The position numbers were made by a program, and so were the translations under genes. The notes beneath the pieces are model-generated. The model saw only the letters and a program-made list of their open reading frames with translations, was not told the origin of the DNA and ran no database searches. Positions 11,094 through 21,945 of a DNA stretch of 64,000 bases are shown here, piece by piece. How positions within the stretch are numbered: position 1 is the stretch's first letter; every line of letters starts with the position of its first letter. Where the stretch lies: positions 19,319,362 through 19,383,361 of the forward strand of contig NC_060061.1 of NCBI RefSeq assembly GCF_020283565.1. Reading direction: 5' to 3'. The DNA comes from Trifolium pratense (Eukaryota; Streptophyta; Magnoliopsida; Fabales; Fabaceae).

Positions 11094-13364
11094 ATAGCAT
11101 TAGCCTTCTAATCCATCCTAGGCCAAATTTTGTTTTACTATTTTTTTACTAAATTTTTAGTCTTTACAAAATTAGAATCTTTTGGTCTAGTGGTGAAAGG
11201 TTTGGGTAGTCGCTTGAGGTCATGGGGTAGTGGTAAAAATGTCTATTTGGATTAAATTATTTCTAAACTTATAAAAAAAAATAACTTATGCAAATAAATA
11301 ATTGTTATTTTGCTTAAAATTTCTTCATGAACCAATTTTTATTTTGCTTTTATTTTTTAGCTTATGAAAAATATTTTTTACAAACAACTAAACTTTGATT
11401 TATAAGTTGCTTAAAAAAATATTAATTTACAAGTTTTCCCTAGTGAAAATGGTGAAGGCTAACATGCACAAATGTCTTAAGTGGTGCACGTGTGCTTGTT
11501 AAAATTATACAAAATTCACCGTTGGATTGAAAGTTTATATCATATAAATCATTCATACAAATTTTTCATAAATTCTTTGACAAGCTTATAAATAATATAT
11601 AAGAGCTTATTTATTTTTCCAAGTTTAAAAATAAGTCAATAAGTTTTATCCTTAAATCATATTTAACCCTACGAACCTACTAATTTCAAAAATCCTAACT
11701 CAACTCTTAACGCCGATATTAAATCATATTTCAATTAGATTGTTCAAAATCACTTAATTGGGATGACATACAGTAGATACTTAGAAATTGTAATTTTGAT
11801 AATCTAATGGTTAGTCGAACAGATTGTGGTACCATCCACGGGATTTCTGTAAATACCTGAAATGGAATGATGGCAGAAAGAATTTCGATACAAGCATAAC
11901 GACTGTGACAAGGGAAATCAATTTTCTATGAAACAATTCAATACCACCTAGTTGGAATGACACACGTATGATTCAAATTTTTGACAATATAAACGTCTCA
12001 ATATCAACTAGTTTGATTAATTGTTATTCAAAAAACCTAGTTATCAAGAACTGATAATTAAGTCTCTACCAATTCATTTTTTTTTTGTCAATAGTCTCTA
12101 CCAATTCTACCATAAGAACTAAGGAAATAAATTGACCAAATTGAAATGGAAAATATTTAAGAATTTAAATGTCGACAATCTAACGGTTCAACATCAACTA
12201 ATTAGATTAACTATTACAATAAAATATTTAAGCATATTAACAAATTTAAGTTTTTTTGTACAAAAAAATAATTATATGTGTTAATGGTTAAACGGTAAAT
12301 AAATATTAAACTTTGTAAATTAATAATATTAAAAAAAATGAAAGAAAATAATAATAATAATAATAATATAAAAAAATTGTTTAAATCATACGTTTTTTTT
12401 TATAGAAAATACAATGTGTTGAGTGTTGTTAAAATACTAAAATTATATTATTTTAAAGGATATTAAATAATATTAAATTATTTGAATCTTGTTAAAAAAA
12501 TGTGACATAGATTAAAAGATTTGATGCATGTTTTGATTTATTGTGGAACATGATTGATTGACTATATTTATGTGAATGATACATTTATAAATATTAAAAA
12601 GTTGTGTCTAATGATGAAAATTTAATAAAGAAACAAAATCTACATTAAATGGTTGACACCTATTAACCACCTCAGCGGTGTACCGGTACACATCCACATA
12701 ATATGTGTACCGAAGAATTCACCTAAATGTAAAGGCAAAAAAACAAACATAAATTTATTGTGGAGATTAGCCAAAGTCTTAAAATTAACACCATCCTTAA
12801 TTAATTGCTTGATCAATTCAATTTATTATGTGGTTGATAAAAAGTATTGATTAATTAATAATAAATCGGTTTAAGTGATAATCTATTCAATCTTTGGCTC
12901 TTACAGACAAACCTATATATTTGTAGTCGGGGTTCGATAGAAAAGCTAGACGGCAAACGACTATGCAAGGAGCACTTCATGTGAAAGCAGCAAAAAAGGG
13001 TTTGATATTATCTTTTTGGGTCAAGTGTCTAGTAGTTAGAATTTCATTTCTTAAGATAAATAAGTTGAGCATTTTAATTTTAAATTTTGATCTATATATA
13101 TTACAATATCTTTATCAACTAAACAATACACACAGAGATAAAAAAGAGTTGGGATTTGAGACACACAACTCACAAGAAACAAGACTTGCTACATGAGTTC
13201 CTTTTCGGAGAAATGCTTCATTAACACAATTAAACAACAGACATCTATAAATACACATACATAATACGTTTTTGCTTTCTTAAATTGTTTGTGCCATTTT
13301 TGCTTTCTTAAATTGTTTGTGCCAAAAATAAATAACTCAAACGGACCTATAGTAATATAATAAT
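11094..13364. other. AT-rich repeat debris, no gene
   Basis: It holds a partial copy of the foldback arm (11511-11562, acaaaattcaccgttggatt), a short ATA tract near 12351-12369 and the right arm of the 62-bp inverted repeat (12668-12729). Short ORFs near 12650-13200 have no family features. A short duplication (tttttgctttcttaaattg, twice) sits at about 13266-13320. Confidence 0.4.
12668..12729. repeat. Right arm of the 62-bp inverted repeat pair
   Basis: It reads cacctcagcggtgtaccggt and continues with acacatccacataatatgtg to acctaaat. Its reverse complement aligns to 8452-8513 over the whole length, including the palindrome GTGTACCGGTACAC. Confidence 0.7.
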
Positions 13365-13649
13365 AGGTTTAACTTTTGGTCCTTTGGTCTCTTACGTTTA
13401 AAACATATCAATTTAGTCTCTTACGTTTTTATCGTTTGCATTAGCTAGTTTTTCCGTCAGTTTTGTCACATGTGGCAACCATTTTGTATATGTGGACAGA
13501 CACGTGGACACTTGAACACACTGACACGTGTATAGTTCAAACGGTGTTAGTGACAAAATTAACGAAAATGACTAAATTAAAACCTAATTGAAACATAAAA
13601 GACCAAATTGATATTTTTTAAACGTAAGAGAACAAATAAGCCAATATAG
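13365..13649. mobile_element. Foldback MITE with inverted termini
   Basis: The left end (taggtttaacttttggtcc, then gtttaaaacatatcaattta) is inverted at the right end (caaattgatattttttaaac, then aagagaacaaataagcca). The arms cover about 70 bp each. The middle carries several acgtg/cacgt motifs. No ORF. Confidence 0.7.
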
Positions 13650-14711
13650 TATAATAGTATGCGAGTAGGGATTTTGTGTGACTTATGATTGAGACAACAA
13701 TGCTTAAGAAACTTGTGGCTGCAAATGTGAAATGTGAGTAAGGACTAAGGAGTATTTGTTTAGTCTTTAATCAATTTTGCAGGGTTAATTCAGTCGAAAT
13801 AATTTACTTTCCCAGGGTGAATGCTTCCATCATGTGACATGCCACATATTTTTTTTCTTTATAGCACACAGTTTTAACCCTAACTGTTTTCATAAACATT
13901 AAATTTTGCATCTAAGCACTCATTTGGATGAGCGATTAGATTGACAAAAATTACACTGTAGTCTGTAGTTTCACAAAAACACAGTGACTCAGTTTCAACC
14001 TCACCGTACTTTTTTTCAAACTGGTCAAAAAGTACCATGGACATAACTTAAGAGTACTTAAAATCGGTCCAAAAAAAAAAATCCCAGAGTTACCAATGTT
14101 TTTTATCTCATTTTGTATCAAGTACAAGTACCATGGTCATAATAACTTATAACTTGTGTCGAGTCTCTGGCATCACCTCAACTTGAAGAGTGATAAAAAT
14201 AATCCATTCCTATTATTCTTCAAACTGAAACTTAGGGATGAACTTTGGATCATGAAGAAAAACTCATTATGAAGTGCTTAAATTATGGATCACCAAACTC
14301 AAAAACTTAAACAGAATGTGCCAAAATTCAGAATTGCACCCTCAATCTTCCAACAATCAACCAAAAAAAGCTGGACCGACAACTTTTGGGAGTTTTTAAC
14401 ATGGTGAACAATAATATAACAACAATTAAAAAAAATAAAAGCAAGTACATAGCAAAGTGCACAACCATCAGACCAAAAACTGTATAGAATAGAGATAACT
14501 TGACAAAGGAACTTAAAAAAGACACCCTTTATCTTTTGACAACTAGGCCACCATGATCATGTTGCTTGAAGGAGAAAAAGTAAATAAGAAACTCATTAAA
14601 CAGAGGATACAACCTACAAGCAAACTCTATTATCAAACATGATCCCAAAAAACAAATCATAGTGCAACCAAATGAATACACCAGAGGAAGAAAATAAGTT
14701 AATTCGAGTGA
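13650..14711. other. Intergenic stretch, nothing recognised
   Basis: AT-rich sequence between a MITE and a SINE. The small minus-strand ORF at 14328-14525 is hydrophobic but has no neighbours, splice context or family signature that would support a gene. Confidence 0.3.
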
Positions 14712-14729
14712 TTTGATTTGTGTATCACT

Positions 14730-14851
14730 TTTTTTTTTAAGAGGCTAAATTAGCTCACCCAAATTGGCACTAGAGATAATCAAACCTGAGACCTTGAGGA
14801 GGAGCACATTCCCAAGTCCCAAGACAATACCACCAAACCAACCGAAGTGGG
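14730..14851 (-). mobile_element. SINE (family B), minus, with 18-bp TSD
   Basis: The element is bracketed by perfect copies of tttgatttgtgtatcact at 14712-14729 and 14852-14869. On the minus strand it starts with cccacttcggttggtttgg (A-box-like), has a B-box-like caggtttgatta, and ends in gctaatttagcctctt plus an A-run. A second member of the family is at 16966-17085. The perfect TSD suggests a fairly recent insertion. Confidence 0.9.
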
Positions 14852-14869
14852 TTTGATTTGTGTATCACT

Positions 14870-15373
14870 CTATGATCAGCATATAGTCAAAACATCCATA
14901 ATGCAAGTTGAGAGAGGCATCTCAAAAAACATGATATTGAAAGAATTCTCACAAATAGCATGTGACTAACATGATATAATCATATAAACAAATCAAATAA
15001 TTAAGTTCATGGAGGAATAAAGCATTATTCTGCTTTACCCTAATGCATGTCCAGTCAACTACCACAAACAGCTGGTGCCACCATGCCAACAACCAGAAGA
15101 TGCAAAAGCTAACCTTTCTCAGTTCTCAAGTTTCAAATTGCAACCTTGAATGACCAACAAACAAAAAGCATAGCTTCTATTGATTTTGAATTTGAATGAA
15201 ACCAAAAGAGTCTCCACCGAGAAGTGAAAACTAAACAAACCTGCTTCTATAGTTTGCTAATTACAAGCTATTTACATTATGAATCTGAGAATCTCTTAAC
15301 TGAAAATGAATAACAAAAAAATTGTATTTTTTTTTTAGCAAAATTGCTATGTCAATGCTATTACATAATTCAA
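14870..15373. other. 3' flank of the RDUF-like gene
   Basis: Probable 3' untranslated and downstream sequence of the minus-strand gene that ends at 15374. No ORF or repeat recognised. Confidence 0.4.
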
Positions 15374-16453
15374 TCAATCTTCCAACTCCATAGTTCTTCT
15401 ACTTCCTCGCCAGTTTCTATTAAAAATTGAACTCACTATTCTACGGCTTCTACTCACAGACACATTCTCAGAACCAGAATTTGACCTAGAAGAACCATTC
15501 CTCCCAAAGAATGAAAAAAAATTACGAAAAACTCTTCCAATTCCGCGGCTTTCAGTAACCCTATGGCTTCTAACCGTTCGAGAAATTCTTCTCGGAGCTC
15601 CATTTGCATTCAGTCCACCATCCATCTCAGTGTACACAACTGGAAAATGACTCTCCCCGGCACTTCTTCCGCCGGAGAATCTTCCAACAGCGAATCCACC
15701 ACCTGGTAACCTCCATATAGTTAATCCAATCGCTTCTTCATCAATTTGACCAGAAACCCTAGTTTCAATAGGGTTACTAAGATCCGAAGGAAGCTCGTGG
15801 CGGCACACAGGGCACGAGTTTCGCACAGTAAGCCATGGAAGAATGCAATCGGAATGGTAGATATGCTTACAAGGTAACTCACGCGCTTCCACGCCTAACT
15901 CAAAAGCTTCTTTGCAAACAGCACAGTGCATATCGCAGCTAACTTGCGCCTCAGAGATCTCAACCGTCGGCATAGATTCAATTGCCGCCTTTGATGCCGG
16001 TGGATTCTCCGGCCGACCAAAACCGTTCATCTCGATCTGAGAAAACTGTTCCAACAACCGATCAAATCCAGATCCAAGTAAAAACTCCGAAACAGTCGGT
16101 GGTAACGGACGTAAACCAGAACCGTCACCGTCATCGTAGAAAAGTTCAAAAGCGCTACCACCGTCTTGATCGTTACCGTCTTCACCGTTTCCACGGAGAA
16201 CGATGACAGGGTTGAAAGGTGAACGACTTCCAGCGTCACGACGGCGGCGGCGGAAGCCTTGTCTTCTTGAAGAAACGGTTTCGTCGGGAAATGGACTGAG
16301 ACGGTGGTGAGGTGAGTCGCCGGCTTGGATCTCTTCGATAAAACCGTTATCGCAGTGTGGACAGACGATGTTGGTGTGATCTGTTAGGTTAACGAAGCGT
16401 GTGCAGCTGTAGCACCAGTACGACGCCGTTTCGAGTTGCGTTTCTGAATTCAT
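15374..16453 (-). CDS. RDUF-type RING-H2 E3 ubiquitin ligase (zinc ribbon, DUF1117)
   Basis: A single uninterrupted ORF of 359 residues, intronless like RDUF1/RDUF2. Residues 12-42 form the N-terminal zinc ribbon (Cys14, Cys17, Cys31, Cys34). A low-complexity Arg/Ser region follows. Residues 177-217 form a RING-H2 finger with CAVC, CKHIYH, CILPW and CPVC elements. Residues 240-359 match DUF1117, with IWRLPGGGFAVGRFSGG and FPVVYTEMDGG. The family acts as cytosolic/nuclear E3 ligases in ABA and drought responses; that role is inferred. The start codon is the first Met before the zinc ribbon. A CT/GA-rich leader (gagagagagaaagaaagaaag on the plus strand) precedes it. SINEs of one family lie on both sides. 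Confidence 0.93.
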   Translation of the reverse strand: MNSETQLETASYWCYSCTRFVNLTDHTNIVCPHCDNGFIEEIQAGDSPHHRLSPFPDETVSSRRQGFRRRRRDAGSRSPFNPVIVLRGNGEDGNDQDGGSAFELFYDDGDGSGLRPLPPTVSEFLLGSGFDRLLEQFSQIEMNGFGRPENPPASKAAIESMPTVEISEAQVSCDMHCAVCKEAFELGVEARELPCKHIYHSDCILPWLTVRNSCPVCRHELPSDLSNPIETRVSGQIDEEAIGLTIWRLPGGGFAVGRFSGGRSAGESHFPVVYTEMDGGLNANGAPRRISRTVRSHRVTESRGIGRVFRNFFSFFGRNGSSRSNSGSENVSVSRSRRIVSSIFNRNWRGSRRTMELED

Positions 16454-16948
16454 TGTGTTCTTGTTTGTTTTTTTTTGTTCTTCTTCGATTTCGCAAGAGA
16501 GAGAGAGAAAGAAAGAAAGTGTGTGAAGATGAAAAATGAAATGTAAAGGGAAAGGGTCAATATAAGGGATTTTGAAATAAAAGAAAGAGAGAGAGGAGCG
16601 TGTGTGAAACTGTGAAGAATGAGACGAGAAACGTTTGCGTGTTAAGCCACGCGTTTCGGGTTAGAAATTTGGAATGGAACAAACAAAGCAATTTCTCACT
16701 GATTATTATATTGGTTTATACTAATTTTCTCACTAATTTTTATACTAAAAAACTAGTGTTTACTTGTTGAAAATTAGTAGTAATAAAAAAAGTGTGACGA
16801 ATTTGGTGACCTACGGATGAAAATAATAAGAATTGTTGGACTTATGTTTAAAAAATGGGAATGAAACTAAAAACTAATTAAATTTACTTTTTCTTGTTTT
16901 GAATTATAATTTTTGGCATAAACTGAATATTTACGCATAATTGCATAG
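16454..16948 (-). promoter_or_regulatory. Leader and promoter region of the RDUF-like gene
   Basis: The minus strand shows a pyrimidine-rich leader (CTTTCTTTCTCTCTCTC near 16497-16518) just upstream of the start codon and a weak TATA-like CCCTTATATTGACC near 16556-16569. Further upstream is AT-rich without recognised elements. Confidence 0.35.
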
Positions 16949-16965
16949 ATTAATCTCTTGTTTTG

Positions 16966-17085
16966 AACTCATTTTGGTTGGTCCGGTTGTATTGCCTTGA
17001 AACTTGGGAGTGTGCTCCTCATTGAGGTCACATGTTCGATTCTCTCTTGTGTCAATTTAGGTGGTTAATTTAGCTTCTTCAAAAA
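16966..17085 (+). mobile_element. SINE (family B), plus, with 17-bp TSD
   Basis: Perfect duplications attaatctcttgttttg lie at 16949-16965 and 17086-17102. The body matches the minus-strand SINE at 14730-14851: ttggttggtccggttgtatt, acttgggagtgtgctcctc, a B-box-like catgttcgattc, then taatttagcttctt and a short A tail. Confidence 0.9.
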
Positions 17086-17291
17086 ATTAATCTCTTGTTT
17101 TGTGGATTTAAATGGATGATAAACTCTTCTTAATAGATTTTTTAACATTGTTGCATGTCAAACCAATGATCAGAATAATAGTTATTTCAATTGGATTGAA
17201 ATGAGATAAAATTGATTATTGGTCGTTAAAACCAGGGTTGGCCCACACCTATGTATCAGGTGTACGTGTAGCGGGAAATAATAGAAAAATA

Positions 17292-17416
17292 CTCCCTCCG
17301 TCACAAAATATAAGTAAATATGAGTTAAAGAAACTTTATGTATTTGGTTAAAGATTTGGACCAAATACATTTTTTTTTGTTGACTAACTTTTGTTTATAT
17401 TTTCCAACGAAAAGAG
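17292..17416. mobile_element. Stowaway-like MITE (125 bp)
   Basis: It begins ctccctccgtcacaaaatat and ends with a degenerate inverse, tttatattttccaacgaaaagag, with TA on both sides (17290-17291, 17417-17418). Confidence 0.65.
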
Positions 17417-17499
17417 TACTATTAATGTGTGTCCTCATAACACATGTTAAGAAATTAAATGTGGAAGTATTATCTTAAAACTTATGCATTCAATAAATG

Positions 17500-17626
17500 A
17501 GTGATTAGCTCAATTGACAGGACATTGCATTATATATGCAGAAAGTCATGGTTCGAACCTTGGTAATCTCACTTATTCATCTTAAGGCTATAATTTTTAA
17601 CCACTAGGTTATTTTTTTTATCAAGA
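17500..17626 (+). mobile_element. SINE (family A), decayed copy
   Basis: tRNA-like head gtgattagctcaattgacag (A-box), cattgcattatatatgcag, B-box ggttcgaacct, then cacttattcatcttaaggc and accactaggtta. This is the same family as 44563-44690. No clear TSD or long A tail. Confidence 0.75.
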
Positions 17627-17789
17627 GTCATTTTTAATATTCGAGATATTCGAGTAGGGCCTCCAAATAGTCGAAAATGACCCTGATTAAAATGGTTAAA
17701 CTAAAAACTAATTAAATTATCTTTTCTTTTCTTTTTTACAAGTTGACCAATCAATCCATTTTTTGTTTTTTTTTAATTTGTTGACCAAT

Positions 17790-17790
17790 C

Positions 17791-17838
<48 letters not shown>

Positions 17839-17839
17839 G
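17790..17839. repeat. (TTA)n microsatellite
   Basis: About 16 uninterrupted trinucleotide units. Confidence 0.97.
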
Positions 17840-18433
17840 ATTGTTATTTCGTTGTAATAGTAATCCACTAATCCATAAATTTGATTAAAAAAAATTACAC
17901 GAGTCTTTCATATAAAAAAATTATACTTACACTTAGGATAATTATTAATTAGTTATTGAATTATTGAATTGACAAAATGTGAGCCCCGACTTAAGGAGGT
18001 AATATATTTATTGTCAAAAAAAAATGTTATGTGTTGACCGTTGACTAAGTTGCAAGAGACGCCGAATTTGAATTGAAATAATATCCGAAATGGCATTACT
18101 GTGGCTGTGACCGGAGTTAAGATTCCTTAAACCAAGAAAAAATGAAGGTGGTCCTCCGTCATGATACGGCTATGACATGGCGTTCAAGTTGGTCTTTTTG
18201 GTCTAAGCAAGCAAAGCATTAAACAACTTTCCTATATCATCACAATTGTACTCTTGACCATTGTGGTCCCACCACTGCACTCCTTTTTTTCACTTTCACG
18301 CATCCTTTTTTCCTTTTCTCTCTATATTCTTAGCTCTTTTACATTTTTATTTTTTTGAATAAATTTAATTTAATTTTCTTTCTTTTTCTTATTTACTTTA
18401 AAATTAGGATATGTCACAAAAGTTTTTTAAAGA
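17840..18433. other. Intergenic, nothing recognised
   Basis: AT-rich sequence with no ORF, RNA gene or clear terminal repeats. Confidence 0.3.
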
Positions 18434-18594
18434 AGAATGTTAACATATGCATATATGACACATATTAAGGAATATGTTTTAGAATTTGTGCATTTTAACT
18501 TTTCAAATATTAAATGTCTTGTATCATTTAATGTTAAGTTTTCTATATTAAGATATCTTATCATGTGTCATATATGCACATGTTAACAAGACAT
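18434..18594. mobile_element. Foldback MITE (about 160 bp)
   Basis: The left end gttaacatatgcatatatga, then cacatattaag, is inverted at the right as cttatcatgtgtcatatatg, then cacatgttaac. Arms are about 32 bp with two or three mismatches. Relatives are visible at about 7686-7840 and near 17430. Confidence 0.7.
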
Positions 18595-18599
18595 TTTTT

Positions 18600-19100
18600 A
18601 AAATTGTAGAGTAGTCGTTGCATGTCTAGATGCGGAGCAGTCGAATCGGCTCAACACTTATTCATCTCCTGCAACACTTTTGGTTCTTTTTGATCTCTCG
18701 TCCGTTCTTGGATTGACTTTTCATTGGTGGATCCTTATACTTTATATGATTACTTTGTTCAGTTTGCTTATTCATCAGGTGGTGCCCGAGAGTGTCGTTC
18801 TTTCATGCAACTCATTTGGTTTGTTTGCGTTTGAGTTATGTGGAACGAAATAAACCATAAATTGTTTAGAGGCTCAACAAACTCATTAAATCATATGCTG
18901 GACAAGATCAAGATTTTCTCCTATCGGTGGTTGAAGTCGACGAGTAACACTTTAGCTTTAAGCTACCATAGTCGGTGATCTAGTCAATTGCTTTGTTTGG
19001 GCCTTGAATAATTTGCTTTATGGATTTCTTTTACTGGACTCTATTGTAATCTTACTTCATCCACCTCGGCTCATTTTAACTTGTTCAAAAAAAAAAAAAA
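18600..19100 (+). pseudogene. 5'-truncated LINE 3' end (zf-RVT region) with poly-A
   Basis: The frame reads RCMSRCGAVESAQHLFISC and then CNTFGSF, with a stop where Trp is expected. FSLVDPYTLYDYFVQFAYSS and a VMWNEINHKLFRG motif follow. This is the zinc-binding reverse-transcriptase tail typical of plant L1-type LINEs and related genes. At least two in-frame stops (TGA in place of TGG) and a poly-A run at 19087-19100 mark a dead, 5'-truncated copy. No convincing TSD. Confidence 0.75.
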
Positions 19101-19689
19101 GAATTTCGATAATTCAAAATTTGACCGCAAGATATATAAATTTTGATCGAAAATTGATCATCATTGCATTGAAATTTTCCGTAATAAATAGATTTAAACA
19201 AAAAAATCATGTTTTCATATTCAATAAAAACATCAGCTTCAATAATTAAACAAAACTTTTCCTACAAAATTCATTTTACTCGAAAGCTTTTTTTATTTTT
19301 TATCTTTGATTGTCTCAAAAAATACTAAAAATTAGGCACTTAATATAAGAATAAATACAAAAAAATCACTAAGTAAGACTAAAACACACCATCACACACA
19401 CCTAAAATTAATGCACCAAGTGTAACAAGGGATAAATTAATACTTGTGAGTTGTGACGAAGCATTTATTCAAGTTAAAGGAATTGATTACAGCGATGTTT
19501 TTCACTAATAACGGTATTTTTTCATTGGGATAAAAATTGTTTCATAAGGGTACTTATATGACCATCGTTAATCAATACCATTTTGAGTTGGAACAAATGA
19601 ATGTAAAAAGTAAAAACTACTTTCTTACATGGAAACCTTGAAGGGAAAATCTATATAGAACAATCAAAATATTTTTGTGGTTGACAAGT
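19101..19689. other. Intergenic, nothing recognised
   Basis: AT-rich stretch between the LINE tail and the copia remnant; it could include more decayed copia sequence, but no protein similarity is readable. Confidence 0.3.
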
Positions 19690-19925
19690 CTAAGGTATAT
19701 TTGTGAATAAATTTTTGTATGTGTTGAAGAAAATTCCTAGGACAAGTCTAAAGGTGTGTTTTTCTTTTAAGAAGTGGACATGATAGTTGTGTATATATAG
19801 TACTGACTTAAGAGGAATGAGAAAGTCATTATGTACCTAATTCTATATGTGAATGATATCTTGATAACAACCTTTAGTAAAGGAAGAGAACAATAAACTC
19901 AAGGAGACATTGAATGGTGAAATGT
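19690..19925 (+). pseudogene. Decayed Ty1-copia reverse transcriptase fragment
   Basis: Short pieces in shifting frames match the conserved copia RT order: LKKIPRTSL, then GHDSCVYI, then MYLILYVNDILIT (the catalytic YVDD degenerated to YVND), then NKLKETLNGEM. Stops and frameshifts separate them. No LTRs are recognisable around it. Confidence 0.75.
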
Positions 19926-20583
19926 GGATCCGGATTCCATTCAGTCATGCTATTTATAGCCGTTCGATCTTGATCGGACGGTCATGATTTAAAAATTGCA
20001 TTTAATGACTGCATTTATTTAAATCGTCCGATCGTAATCAGACAGTTATAAAATGATTGCATCGAAAATTCAAGTGCACAATATCCGTTTCCCCGTAAAA
20101 TGTAGATGAAAGATTTGAATGTTGAGTCGATACTTGGAGTTGATACCTTGGGGGAATTGGCACAATAATCAATTGTCCTTATTTCAGTATAGTTACTTGA
20201 AGAAAGTGAGCGGGTACATGCATGACTTCTTATTTTCTTGTAATATGTCATTCTCAATTCAGTAAGGATTTGAATTTCTTGTTTTCATGTAATCACCAAC
20301 TTGGATCATTAGAGTGAGATCAAATAACTCACATTCTAACATTGTATTTGAACCCGAATTTTTAAGGTATGAAATATAGAGATTTTGATCCAACAATATT
20401 CCAGATTGAAATATTGTTAGTCATAGAAAATCCAAATCTATCAAATCACACATTTGGTTTATAAGCAGTCAAGGGTAACCCTTAGGTGCCAATGGCTACT
20501 CCAAATTTTTTTATTTTGGGTAACATTACGTTTATAATTTCCCGATGTATCAATTTATGTGATAATTAAAATGTTATATATTA
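19926..20583. other. Intergenic, nothing recognised
   Basis: Short inverted motifs around ttgatcggacggtcat and cgtccgatcgtaatcagac occur near 19975-20045. No gene or complete element recognised. Confidence 0.3.
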
Positions 20584-20839
20584 CCTACGTCCCATTTTAT
20601 AAAACTCAGTTTGACTAAATACACTATTTATATGTCTTGTTTTGACCGTATTTTTTTAAAAGTGTATAAATGCAAATATTATCATATAAGATCTTGTTTG
20701 ATTTGTTTTGATAAATATTTTCAAAATATCAAATTTTTATAATTTTTACTAATACACAATTAAAGATATTTGTAATCAAAATTATATATTAGCTTACATG
20801 CAATGGTCAAAGAGGTCTTATATTTTGGGACGGAGGGAG
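20584..20839. mobile_element. Stowaway-like MITE, family copy 2 (256 bp)
   Basis: TA-flanked. It starts cctacgtcccattttataa and ends tattttgggacggagggag. The interior matches 8189-8448 closely, e.g. tatgtcttgttttgaccgta. Confidence 0.85.
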
Positions 20840-21000
20840 TAACATCTTATTAATATATTTATTATTTTATTCATGTGAGTATAATTTAGTAAGTAGAGAT
20901 ATTATAATATGTAAGGGTAAAAAATTTCACCCGGAATTCTCCACTTATTTACTTTAGAGTATAAATTTAAAATTTTGGCTACTAATTAAGTTGCTTGATA

Positions 21001-21053
<53 letters not shown>

Positions 21054-21394
21054 GATCATCATCATCATGACAAATTTTTTTAGAGTATAAAATTTTGGCT
21101 ACTAATTAAGTTGCTTGATAAAAGTGATCCATATTATTATTATTATGACAAATTTTAATATGGATCACTTTTTAAAGTAATCTATGATGGACTGGTATTT
21201 AAAAAATATTTATGATGTCTTTTATTTTATGCTTATGATGCATTATTATATATAGAAGTATCATAGGAGATAATGTAGGAAGTAGTTGAGAGATTATTCG
21301 AAGTAATTAGGTGATAGTAGAGTAAACATGAGGAGTAGTAGGTGAGTTCAACTCTCACTCTCCTTAATCTCTTCCTAATTTTTAGGTATTTTTC
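20840..21394. repeat. (ATT)n microsatellite with duplicated flanks and a hairpin
   Basis: Uninterrupted ATT units span 21001-21053. The flank aattttggctactaattaag plus ttgcttgata occurs on both sides (about 20968-21000 and 21090-21121). A perfect inverted repeat AAAAGTGATCCATATT / AATATGGATCACTTTT at about 21120-21174 encloses another short ATT tract. No gene. Confidence 0.8.
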
Positions 21395-21745
21395 GTTAAA
21401 GTATCTCTAATAAGGGTATCAAAGATAGTTTCATAGGCTAATGATCTGTACCTTATTTTATTTTATCATTGGAGTTTCATTACGTGGCATAGAAGATATC
21501 AAAATTGATGGTATGGTACCTTATTTAAGGTACTGTATCATCAATTTAATATCATCGATTCTAAGTTAAAAGAATTAATTAATATAGAAGGAACCACTTG
21601 TTAATAATGTATGATACCCAAAGTGATATTACCATTGGAGCAAAATATATATGAGTTGCATAACTATTACATAGCATTGTATGAACCATTTGTTAATAAT
21701 ATATGATACCCAAAGTGGCATCACAATTGAAGATGCTCTTAGTGA
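21395..21745. mobile_element. Probable MITE with AGAGCATCT-type ends
   Basis: The left end (aaagtatctctaataaggg, then tatcaaa) resembles the inverse of the right end (gatacccaaagtggcatcac, then gaagatgctctta). Inner repeats of atatgatacccaaagtg support a foldback structure. Boundaries are uncertain. Confidence 0.45.
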
Positions 21746-21945
21746 CTATTGCTTAGTCATCTGATAATTGCCCTTAAGATATTTCCCCCTGAATTATCGG
21801 GCTAGTGGGTTGTAGCTGTATTTCCTCACCCCCATTGAATGGGCCAAGTTAGAACAATTATGAATAAGGTCCAAAATGGCCATGACGGTCCAGGTGCCCT
21901 GACCCAATAGTCGAGTTGGGCCTTAGACGAATGTATCTTATCAAC

